NCBI GenBank assembly: GCA_021828445.1
Contig: JAJZJD010000036.1
Coordinates: 1-10,348, forward strand
From: a bacterium
GTDB lineage: Bacteria > SZUA-79 > Acidulodesulfobacterales > Acidulodesulfobacteraceae
Reading direction: 5' to 3'
DNA: 10,348 nt
Positions 1 through 4,377 of this stretch are shown here, one piece after another. Within the stretch, counting starts at the first letter, position 1. Every line of letters starts with the position of its first letter. A model generated the notes under the pieces. It was not told the origin of the DNA, did no database searches, and worked only from the letters and a program-made list of their open reading frames with translations. A program made the translations under genes and the position numbers.

Positions 1-1
1 C

Positions 2-76
2 AGAACTGTAAATAATCCCGTGCATTTAAAGAACGGCATATCTTTTTTATCAAGAGAAGATGCCAATGAAAGATAA
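2..76 (+). pseudogene. 3' end of a toxin-antitoxin antitoxin gene (cut by window edge)
   Basis: An open frame enters from the left window edge and ends at TAA 74-76, giving a C-terminal tail that includes NNPVHLKNGISFLSREDANE. Antitoxins paired with PIN-domain toxins often end in a charged tail of this kind. The stop overlaps the ATG of the following PIN-type toxin (66-68) by 11 bases, the translational coupling typical of vapBC-like operons. The DNA-binding N-terminus, if present, lies outside the window. It may be an intact gene seen only in part, but its toxin partner is clearly broken. Assignment rests on the tail and the overlap; the antitoxin family cannot be named. Confidence 0.5.
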
Positions 77-209
77 AATCTTTCTTGATTCTAATATATT
101 TCTTTACGGTTTTTCCGACATTGACCCGCAAAAACATGAAGTTGCCTTGGGCTATAGCTTTATCTGCAGTTTTGTAATAGTTTTACCGCGTTTGAAAATT
201 CTCATCTAA
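66..209 (+). pseudogene. truncated PIN-domain (VapC-like) toxin remnant
   Basis: Translation from ATG 66 gives 47 residues. The first 27 resemble the start of a PIN-domain ribonuclease: a short beta strand, then LDSNIFLYGFSD with the first conserved metal-binding Asp at residue 8 and the following Asn/Tyr positions, then the usual KHE segment. PIN toxins are normally about 130-140 residues, so most of the domain, including the remaining acidic residues, is missing. After residue 27 the frame reads YSFICSFVIVLPR, which resembles the late PIN motif YSFYDSLIIA. A +1 frame then gives FENSHLMKG, so the gene probably suffered an internal deletion plus frameshifts. It lies just outside the duplicated tRNA end at 240, so it belongs to the flank or to an older neighbouring element. 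No RNase activity is expected. Confidence 0.6.
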
Positions 210-239
210 TGAAAGGCTTAAAAATGGCTTGTTTTTTAC

Positions 240-288
240 TGGTGCGCCCAGAGGGATTCGAACCCCCGGCCTGCAGATTCGTAGTCTG
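240..288 (-). repeat. partial copy of tRNA-Arg(ACG) 3' end; attachment-site repeat
   Basis: These 49 bp match 2959-3007 except for one base (G273 versus A2992). They correspond to the tRNA 3' CCA, acceptor 3' strand, T arm, variable region and the anticodon with part of its stem. Upstream of the anticodon stem the sequence diverges, so no cloverleaf can form and this is not a functional tRNA. A tRNA 3'-end duplication beside an integrase gene is the standard footprint of tyrosine-recombinase integration. This copy marks the far end of the island, and the intact tRNA marks the other. Confidence 0.88.
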
Positions 289-455
289 TACCATTTTAGC
301 TCTTAAATATCGTTTAAATTCAATGTTTGCCTGCTTTAATAGCCTATGATATTTAAATATTATCTCGACTTTTAATGCTGTTTATAATGCTATATTTTAC
401 CGTTATAATTTTATTTTGGCCACAAAAACGACCACGCTTTTTCACGGGCCTAAAT

Positions 456-1122
456 ATGGCAAATATATATAAAAGAGGTGACGTTTACTGGTATCAAATC
501 CGCTTAAACGGATTAAGGTATAGAATGTCCACTAAGACCGACAGTAAAAAGCTCACCAAGACTATAGCAAACACTATTGAAGCAGATCTTGTCCGGAAGA
601 GATTTTCTTTACCTGTACAGAATAATTACAACTTGTTTACTGCATGGGATAAATTATATAAATCAAGTGACTAATGATAAAAAAACCGTTAAAAATAAAA
701 AAATAGCTGCAAAACACTTTTTAGAGGCATTAAACGATAGTAACATCTCAGATATAACCGGCTTAGACATAAAAGAGTACCAATCTAAAAGACGGTTTGA
801 AATATTAGAACAGTCTAAAAATCAATTAAAAAAAGAAAGTAAAATAAATTTCAGGTGCGTAAATCTTGAGATTGCAACCCTGCGTCATTTTTTTAACTTC
901 TGTATCGAAAAAGGCTATATCGATAAAAACCCCTGCGCCGGCGTTAAGAAACTCAACGAGCTTTCCCGCCTTAAAACTCTTTCCGATTCCGACATTCAAA
1001 AGCTCATCGATGGCGCAACTAATAAATTGGCAAGAGATTTAATAACCTTTCTTATTTATACCGGTTGCCGCAAGGGCGAAGCGTTGAATCTCAAATGGGA
1101 CGACGTGTGGGGGAAGAAATAG
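456..1122 (+). pseudogene. tyrosine recombinase (phage-type integrase), frameshifted and C-terminally truncated
   Basis: The reading frame begins at ATG 456 with MANIYKRGDVYWYQIRLNG, the beta-rich arm-binding N-terminus of phage-type integrases. It runs in this frame to about 655-668 (stop at 672-674) and continues one frame over. There the core-binding SAM-like domain (RHFFNFCIEKGYIDKNPC) and the start of the catalytic domain (TGCRKGEALNLKWDDV, with the first catalytic Arg) are clear. Translation then ends at TAG 1120-1122 after a few unrelated residues. The second-half catalytic residues (Lys, HxxR, His/Trp and the nucleophilic Tyr) are absent, so at least one frameshift and a 3' deletion make it inactive. 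The in-frame extension 375-455 lacks integrase character. The gene lies beside the partial tRNA repeat and points into the island. The breakpoint, about 1108, directly abuts the convergent hicB. Confidence 0.9.
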
Positions 1123-1125
1123 ATA

Positions 1126-1341
1126 TTAGCTATTTACGACCATATATTCAGCAAAAGAATATGCATTTGGTATGGGCGCGTTGTCTTCCAGCAAACCCTG
1201 AACATGCATATTGATTGCGCCATGCATGTTCTTTTCCGCGTCTTCGCGGGTAGCGCCGGTAGCAACGCAACCCGGCAAATCCGGAGAGTATGCAGAATAG
1301 TTGTTTTTAGCTTTTTCTATAACGACAAGAAAACGGTACAT
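1126..1341 (-). CDS. hicB: HicB-family antitoxin
   Basis: A 71-residue protein with the HicB partial RNase-H fold: N-terminal strand YRFLVVIEK, then YSAYSPDLPGCVATGATREDAEKN, the family signature, then a helix with AINMHVQGL. HicB neutralises the HicA mRNA interferase by covering its active site. This is the short form: no C-terminal helix-turn-helix or ribbon-helix-helix is present, so it is not obviously an autorepressor. Its ATG overlaps the hicA stop by one base (TAATG at 1343-1339). A strong Shine-Dalgarno, AGAGGTGA, lies inside the end of hicA, so hicB has its own good initiation signal while hicA has none. The 3' end converges on the truncated integrase with a 3-bp gap. The gene looks intact. 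Confidence 0.9.
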   Translation of the reverse strand: MYRFLVVIEKAKNNYSAYSPDLPGCVATGATREDAEKNMHGAINMHVQGLLEDNAPIPNAYSFAEYMVVNS

Positions 1342-1535
1342 TACTTCACCTCTTTTATTTTTGCCTGTTTTAATATGCTGTTTAAAGTTCCGGGGGCTAA
1401 ATCGTCGTTAGGATGTCCGGCTATCGTGACCCTGCCGGTTTTTAAGGGATGTTTGTATTGCCTGTGACTGCCTCTTACCGCAACCTCTCGCCAGCCGTCT
1501 GATTCTATTAGCTTTATAACATCCCTGATTTTCAT
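1341..1535 (-). CDS. hicA: HicA-family mRNA interferase toxin
   Basis: A 64-residue protein with the HicA double-stranded-RNA-binding-like fold. It opens with KIRDVIKLIESDGW, then has the catalytic histidine H24 in RGSHRQYKHP, followed by the RVTIAGHPNDDLAPGTLNSILKQA tail typical of the family. HicA cleaves mRNA and arrests growth unless bound by HicB, encoded directly downstream. Length and catalytic motif indicate an intact toxin. The start is fixed by ATG 1535-1533. No Shine-Dalgarno precedes it: the upstream leader is occupied by an isolated Cas12a-type CRISPR repeat (1541-1576) ending only 5 nt before the ATG. Translation initiation is therefore probably weak or controlled by that structure. 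The promoter is at 1589-1617. Placement in a decayed integrative element fits an addiction module. Confidence 0.92.
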   Translation of the reverse strand: MKIRDVIKLIESDGWREVAVRGSHRQYKHPLKTGRVTIAGHPNDDLAPGTLNSILKQAKIKEVK

Positions 1536-1540
1536 TAACT

Positions 1541-1576
1541 ATCTACAATAGTAGAAATTATTTACCGTCTATAGAC
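1541..1576 (-). CRISPR. solitary 36-nt Cas12a (type V-A)-like CRISPR repeat in the hicA 5' leader
   Basis: On the minus strand the 3' 20 nt of this segment (1560-1541) read TAATTTCTACTATTGTAGAT. This fits the Cas12a direct-repeat handle: AAUUU, then the UCUAC/GUAGA stem around a short loop, then U. Counting back 36 nt from the final T gives a repeat starting GTCTA at 1576, the usual length and a usual 5' end of type V-A repeats. By my alignment from memory to the Francisella Cas12a repeat, about 30 of 36 positions agree. Only one copy is present, with no second repeat at array spacing and no cas gene in the window, so this is not an ordinary array. The orientation matches hicA transcription, and hicA's start codon lies where a spacer would begin. 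Identity is strong; function is unknown. Confidence 0.85.
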
Positions 1577-1579
1577 GGT
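1564..1579. repeat. perfect 16-bp palindrome ACCGTCTATAGACGGT
   Basis: The palindrome is exact over 16 bp. It covers the 5' part of the CRISPR-like repeat plus 3 bp beyond it and begins about 3 nt into the predicted hicA transcript. As RNA it can form a 6-bp stem with a UAUA loop. As DNA it is a plausible dimeric operator just downstream of the promoter. Whether it is an operator, a leader hairpin or part of the repeat's structure cannot be told from sequence. Confidence 0.6.
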
Positions 1580-1588
1580 CTTATATTT

Positions 1589-1617
1589 ACTATACCATTA
1601 TCGGTCACGACAATCAA
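1589..1617 (-). promoter_or_regulatory. sigma-70-type promoter of hicAB
   Basis: On the minus strand TTGATT (1617-1612) and TATAGT (1594-1589) are separated by exactly 17 bp. Transcription would begin near 1582, giving a leader of about 47 nt before the hicA ATG, of which 36 nt are the CRISPR-like repeat. The fit to consensus and spacing is good for an AT-rich region where chance matches are common. The position immediately before the repeat strengthens the call. Confidence 0.65.
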
Positions 1618-1620
1618 CTA

Positions 1621-1664
1621 TGATATTATATATTATATTAATGTCATATCGATATATAATATCA
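1621..1664. repeat. AT-rich inverted repeat, 13-bp perfect arms
   Basis: TGATATTATATAT (1621-1633) is the exact reverse complement of 1652-1664, with an 18-nt loop. It lies just upstream of the hicA -35 box and begins at the stop codon of a short decayed frame. There is no GC-rich stem or U tract, so it is not a typical intrinsic terminator. It could be a regulator-binding site or simply AT-rich structure. Confidence 0.5.
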
Positions 1665-1766
1665 ACATAAAGTCTTTAGCTCCCTTATAATCTTCTCGAG
1701 GTCCGAGAATAAAGCTTCTTTTCTCGCTTCGGCGCTTATATTTTTATTATGTTTTTTAAGTCTTGT
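1662..1766 (-). pseudogene. short decayed coding remnant, family unknown
   Basis: A stop-to-stop minus-strand frame of 34 codons has no ATG and ends at TGA 1664-1662. It reads as a plausible charged helical C-terminus (ISAEARKEALFSDLEKIIRE). It may be the tail of a gene whose front was deleted, since it lies in the path of the decayed DUF1016 gene, but it does not resemble the C-terminus of that family. Composition is protein-like rather than random, which is the only support. Confidence 0.25.
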
Positions 1767-1787
1767 CTAATTCTAATTTTGTTCCTA

Positions 1788-2212
1788 CTATAAAACAATG
1801 CTCTTCTGAAGGTCTTTTTCGCTATGATTTTCGGGAAGACTTAAAAAATCTAAAACATAGGTATCTTTAAAAGCATCTGTAATATCGTGATGTATTTGTG
1901 TCACCACCGGCGGCACTTTTTTCTTTGAAATCATGGTCCGCTCATAATAGCCGCTGTCTATCTGCCGTTCCAATTCTCTTTTGCTATAAGTTTTCCTTTA
2001 CGGATAATCTTATATAAAACTCTTTTTCTTATATTGTTTTGGTTTTTGACAGAATAACAAGATGATTTCAACTTTATACTGATATATTCGCCGATATTCC
2101 AGTACAGCTTCACTAACTCGGCGTTAACGTTTTTTATTGCATTATATCGCGCCTCGTGAATCATCTTCACTATATCGGCAAACTGGTCGCCCCCGCTCCT
2201 TGAGAGTTTCAT
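1788..2212 (-). pseudogene. decayed DUF1016 (YhcG-type PD-(D/E)XK nuclease) gene
   Basis: Two frames carry pieces of one protein. From ATG 2212 (preceded by a GGAG) comes FADIVKMIHEARYNAIKNVN and AELVKLYWNIGEYISIKLKS, the DUF1016 N-terminal domain. In another frame, YSKRELERQIDSGYYERTMIS and then DAFKDTYVLDFLSLPENHSE are the hallmark centre of the family. Between them a large piece is missing: the sequence jumps from ISIKLKS to a damaged ILLFCQKPKQYKKKSF stretch with in-frame stops. After KDLQKSIV the gene stops, so the PD-(D/E)XK catalytic part is lost. Intact members are about 340-380 residues and are often found in defence or restriction loci. This copy is nonfunctional through internal deletion, frameshifts and 3' loss. 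Bases 2264-2345 may carry the end of another lost gene. Confidence 0.85.
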
Positions 2213-2349
2213 TTCAGAATCTCCATTAGCAACCCTTCCGTTTCTTTTTCGGGAGCAGTTCAAAGACAGGTACCGGAGGGGGTGGAGAGATGCTTAAAAA
2301 TTATCAGGAAAATTTTAAGCGGCATCGCTTCCTTGATTTTCTGAAAACA

Positions 2350-2385
2350 AAAACCGGCTGTTTATTAAAATAAATAGCCGGTTTT
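2350..2385 (-). terminator. intrinsic terminator of the DUF2283 operon
   Basis: AAAACCGGCT (2350-2359) pairs with AGCCGGTTTT (2376-2385), and AT pairs extend the stem inward. On the minus strand the stem is followed by a T-rich run (GTTTTTGTTTTC). It lies 20 bp past the DUF2283 stop in the direction of transcription, as expected. The symmetrical A/T flanks could also stop plus-strand transcription. Confidence 0.8.
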
Positions 2386-2405
2386 GATATTTCATTGGTT
2401 TTGAT

Positions 2406-2618
2406 TTATGCGGCGTTATAATTGAGGGATACTTCGAGGGGTTTATTCTGTAGCGCGCTTATATTTAAAATGGAAAACCCGATAACAGCGCCGTTCTCGT
2501 CAACCTTTTCCATTACCGCATCGTTAGCGGTTTCTTTAAAATACCCTTTCTTCTTTTCGAACATTACCTCAAAATAATCCCCTTCCTTGTCGTAATATAC
2601 CGTTATCTCTTTTGCCAT
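2406..2618 (-). CDS. DUF2283 small protein, probable antitoxin
   Basis: A 70-residue protein with the DUF2283 pattern: TVYYDKEGDYFEVMFEKKKG near the start, a central strand VMEKVDENGAVIGFSILN and the short C-terminal ISALQNKPLEVSL. The family consists of small beta-rich proteins commonly encoded next to small nuclease-like proteins and suspected to act as antitoxins. Here the ATG lies 16 bp inside the end of the preceding nuclease-like gene, so the two are translationally coupled. A terminator follows at 2350-2385. No DNA-binding domain is seen. The antitoxin role is inferred from family and pairing; the family assignment is firmer. Confidence 0.8.
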   Translation of the reverse strand: MAKEITVYYDKEGDYFEVMFEKKKGYFKETANDAVMEKVDENGAVIGFSILNISALQNKPLEVSLNYNAA

Positions 2619-2932
2619 AATAATTCCCTTTTTTTAACCGTGTCCGTAAAACAAGAAGTTATAATAAAATTATCGTCCTCTTTATTTTTCACGACAACAC
2701 ATAAATATTTTTCTCCAGTTGGAGTGTTTTTATAGTTTATATAAAATAATTCAACACTTACGTCTACTTTTGATTTTACAACTATATCGGGATTTTGTAA
2801 AGTTTCTTGAATTTTACCCATTTCCCCATTCATCTCGTAGTGGGTGCTTTCAATATGGCTTTTTCTTTCCCATGAAAACCTTATTCTTCGCTTAAAAACG
2901 TCTTCTAAGAATGAATTAAATTTAATTTCCAT
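2603..2932 (-). CDS. small nuclease-like protein (PBECR / RelE-barnase-like group), probable toxin
   Basis: A 109-residue protein. The recognisable core is FSWERKSHIESTHYEM (a conserved R..HI..-H/R-E-M helix), then IQETLQNPDIVVKS, then YINYKNTPTGEKYLCVVVK and FIITSCFTDTVKKRELLW. I recognise this arrangement from a widespread group of uncharacterised proteins often predicted as phage barnase/EndoU/colicin/RelE-like nucleases and often paired with DUF2283. His and Arg in the first helix and the C-terminal T/D-K-K segment are candidate catalytic residues. The ATG lies 26 nt after the CCA of tRNA-Arg(ACG), on the same strand, without a clear Shine-Dalgarno or promoter in that gap. Expression may depend on read-through from the tRNA. 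Toxin activity is inferred. Confidence 0.65.
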   Translation of the reverse strand: MEIKFNSFLEDVFKRRIRFSWERKSHIESTHYEMNGEMGKIQETLQNPDIVVKSKVDVSVELFYINYKNTPTGEKYLCVVVKNKEDDNFIITSCFTDTVKKRELLWQKR

Positions 2933-2958
2933 ATGTTTATTTTAAATGGAGTCTTGTG

Positions 2959-3035
2959 TGGTGCGCCCAGAGGGATTCGAACCCCCGGCCTACAGATTCG
3001 TAGTCTGACGCTCTATCCAGCTGAGCTATGGGCGC
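2959..3035 (-). tRNA. tRNA-Arg (anticodon ACG)
   Basis: The minus strand folds as a full cloverleaf: acceptor GCGCCCA/TGGGCGC, a D arm with AGCTGGATAGAGC, anticodon loop CTACGAA with ACG, a T arm with the GTTCGAATC loop, discriminator A and an encoded CCA (2961-2959). ACG, with A34 normally converted to inosine, reads CGU/CGC/CGA. The 27-43 pair is U-U, as in many bacterial copies. Its 3' 49 bp are duplicated at 240-288, so this gene served as the integration site of the island and was restored on integration. Confidence 0.97.
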
Positions 3036-3113
3036 TTGTAGATTTGCAATATGGCAAAAATCGAGGTTAAGGCGGTTATATCGTTAGCGTGCTTGTTATT
3101 ACTTACTTTATAA

Positions 3114-3142
3114 TTGATTTTATATTATTAATTATATATAAT
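3114..3142 (+). promoter_or_regulatory. sigma-70-type promoter for tRNA-Arg(CCT)
   Basis: TTGATT (3114-3119) and TATAAT (3137-3142) are separated by 17 bp, a near-consensus match, 64 bp before the tRNA 5' end. Transcription would start near 3149, leaving a leader of about 58 nt that must be trimmed. The region is very AT-rich, so chance similarity is possible, but the position is right. Confidence 0.6.
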
Positions 3143-3206
3143 AGTTCGGCATAACGCAAATTAAATAATCATTTTTTGCCGCTTTGCATCATTCGCTTTT
3201 TTACCT

Positions 3207-3283
3207 GCCCCCGTAGCTCAGTAGGATAGAGCAGAGGTTTCCTAAACCTTTGGTCATCGGTTCGATTCCGGTCGGGGGCACCA
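3207..3283 (+). tRNA. tRNA-Arg (anticodon CCT)
   Basis: A complete cloverleaf: acceptor GCCCCCG/CGGGGGC, D arm GCTCAGTAGGATAGAGC, anticodon stem GAGGT/ACCTT with loop TTCCTAA (CCT), a T arm with GGTTCGATTCC, discriminator A, and CCA encoded at 3281-3283. It reads the rare Arg codon AGG. It diverges from tRNA-Arg(ACG), whose 5' end lies 171 bp away. Confidence 0.97.
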
Positions 3284-3321
3284 CGATTATATTATAATTA
3301 AATTTAATAAACGGCGTTGCC

Positions 3322-3666
3322 CTATTTTTGCGACGTATTGCTCTCTATATCCATAAGAACTGAAATAAGTTCGGCATAAGCCCATATCAATAAAAATACC
3401 AATATCGTCACTATAATACCGCCGAACAAAGAGAAGAAAAACGACGAAAGCGCAGACCCGAAATTAAATCTGCCCGCCCCGAACATTTCCGCCATTTTTC
3501 CCGCCTCGTCCGCCCATACAAACGACATAATTAAAGTGCCGATTAAACCCACTACAAGATAAATTATGGCGATAATTTTTAAAATAAATGCGATAAGGGA
3601 AAGCGCAGGGTATTTCGAATCATTTTTTAAGGTTCCTTTAATTTTAAAATAAGAAATGTAATTCAT
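3322..3666 (-). CDS. small two-helix membrane protein, function unknown
   Basis: A 114-residue protein with two strongly hydrophobic segments: about residues 22-48 (SLIAFILKIIAIIYLVVGLI and on) and about 75-103 (SSFFFSLFGGIIVTILVFLL and on). A short polar stretch with Trp, Asp and Glu lies between them, and there are short charged ends. The N-terminal KYPAL before the first helix and AELISVLMDIE after the second resemble a recurring uncharacterised family of small membrane proteins, but I cannot name it. The start is supported by a clear Shine-Dalgarno, TGGGAGGT, 6 nt before the ATG. It follows the nitroreductase by 26 nt on the same strand, as the probable last gene of the unit. No strong terminator is visible before the tRNA. 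Confidence 0.8.
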   Translation of the reverse strand: MNYISYFKIKGTLKNDSKYPALSLIAFILKIIAIIYLVVGLIGTLIMSFVWADEAGKMAEMFGAGRFNFGSALSSFFFSLFGGIIVTILVFLLIWAYAELISVLMDIESNTSQK

Positions 3667-3692
3667 AGATACCTCCCAAGTTATAAATATAA

Positions 3693-4355
3693 TTATTCAT
3701 AAAATCTTAATATATTATCCACCGCGGTTCTTGTCGTTTTTATATTATTTATAGGACTTTCCTTTTTATAATATCCTATCGTAATGCCTAAAAGAAATTT
3801 TTCGCTGTTTCCGAGATTAAAAGCTTCTCTTAAAATATCCGGATATCTGACTAAATACGCCTGCGGACAAGCGCCCAATCCAAGATCGTGAGCGGTCAAA
3901 AGAATATTTTGAACAAACATTCCGCAATCCAGAGTGGACCAGTGCCCCAATTTCTCGTTCATATATACGAAAATTGCGGTTTCCGAACCAAAAAAAAGAT
4001 AATTATTCAGCGATATTTCTCTCCTTTTCTCTTCGTCGTCCCTTGAAATGCCGAGAAATTCATATCTATGCTTTCCCGTTTCGAAAATATTTTTAGACTG
4101 CTCCTCCGGCCAGAATTCCGGAAAAGGAAAATCGGGGTTTCCTTGACTGCCGTCCCGCGCCAGTTTATAAATTTTTCCTTTGATAAACTCGGATGTTTTT
4201 CCGGTCGAAACCGCAACTTTCCAAGGTTGAGAATTAGCCCACGATGGGGCATGAGAAGAAGTTTCGATTAATTTAATGAGCAAATCTTTAGGTACGGGTA
4301 TGTTTTTAAAATCCCTTTTAGAAGAACGGTTCATAATACATTCTGTTAATTCCAT
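3693..4355 (-). CDS. nitroreductase-family FMN-dependent oxidoreductase
   Basis: A 220-residue protein of usual length for single-domain nitroreductases, which use FMN and NAD(P)H to reduce nitroaromatics, quinones or flavins in the cytoplasm as homodimers. Residues 10-16 (RSSKRDF) are the FMN-phosphate-binding R-S-x-R-x-F pattern. Residues 36-46 (APSWANSQPWK) match the APS-x-x-N-x-QPW motif. The middle has the DCGMFVQNILLTAHDLGLGACPQ dimer/FMN segment, and the C-terminus has LLGITIGY and the closing Arg near residue 210. Specificity cannot be predicted. The ATG follows a G-rich AAAAGGGGGGG stretch that can serve as a ribosome site. It starts 22 nt after panB on the same strand, so it is probably co-transcribed; no functional link with pantothenate synthesis is evident. 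Confidence 0.92.
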   Translation of the reverse strand: MELTECIMNRSSKRDFKNIPVPKDLLIKLIETSSHAPSWANSQPWKVAVSTGKTSEFIKGKIYKLARDGSQGNPDFPFPEFWPEEQSKNIFETGKHRYEFLGISRDDEEKRREISLNNYLFFGSETAIFVYMNEKLGHWSTLDCGMFVQNILLTAHDLGLGACPQAYLVRYPDILREAFNLGNSEKFLLGITIGYYKKESPINNIKTTRTAVDNILRFYE

Positions 4356-4377
4356 TTATTTGCCCCCCCTTTTCCCC

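Larger units (their letters stand above)
240..3007. mobile_element. decayed integrative element in the tRNA-Arg(ACG) gene, about 2.7 kb
   Basis: The element is bounded by 49-bp near-identical direct repeats (240-288 and 2959-3007), the second being the 3' part of an intact tRNA-Arg. Cargo, from the left: broken tyrosine recombinase, hicBA, a decayed DUF1016 gene and a nuclease-like/DUF2283 pair. The integrase lacks most catalytic residues and no excisionase is visible, so the island cannot be expected to move by itself. It has probably shrunk by deletion from a larger island: both the integrase and the DUF1016 gene are cut internally, while the addiction modules remain intact, as expected if they resist loss. 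Boundaries are inferred from the repeats. Confidence 0.8.

Noticed and set aside
240..288. A second functional tRNA-Arg
   Set aside because: Only the 3' part is present; the D arm and 5' acceptor strand are missing, so it is an attachment-site copy.
375..455. Integrase start at 375
   Set aside because: The extra 27 residues are hydrophobic and unlike integrase N-termini; the family-like MANIYKRGDVYW begins at 456.
1204..1467. Plus-strand frame opposite hicAB
   Set aside because: It is a shadow of hicA/hicB, which have clear family motifs on the other strand; the same applies to frames at 4007-4271, 5384-5662, 6593-6947, 8510-8818 and 8985-9248.
1500..1541. The start of hicA as a functional self-targeting spacer
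   Set aside because: The flanking DNA is the repeat itself, ending GTAGAT, not a TTTV PAM, and I found no convincing second match to this segment beside a suitable PAM in the window.
1536..1787. A CRISPR array around the Cas12a-like repeat
   Set aside because: No second handle (TCTAC...GTAGA with AATTT) occurs at array spacing on either side; only a single unit is supported.
3284..3321. Terminator between tRNA-Arg(CCT) and the membrane-protein gene
   Set aside because: Only a 3-bp GC stem (GGC-AAC-GCC) can be drawn, too weak to call.
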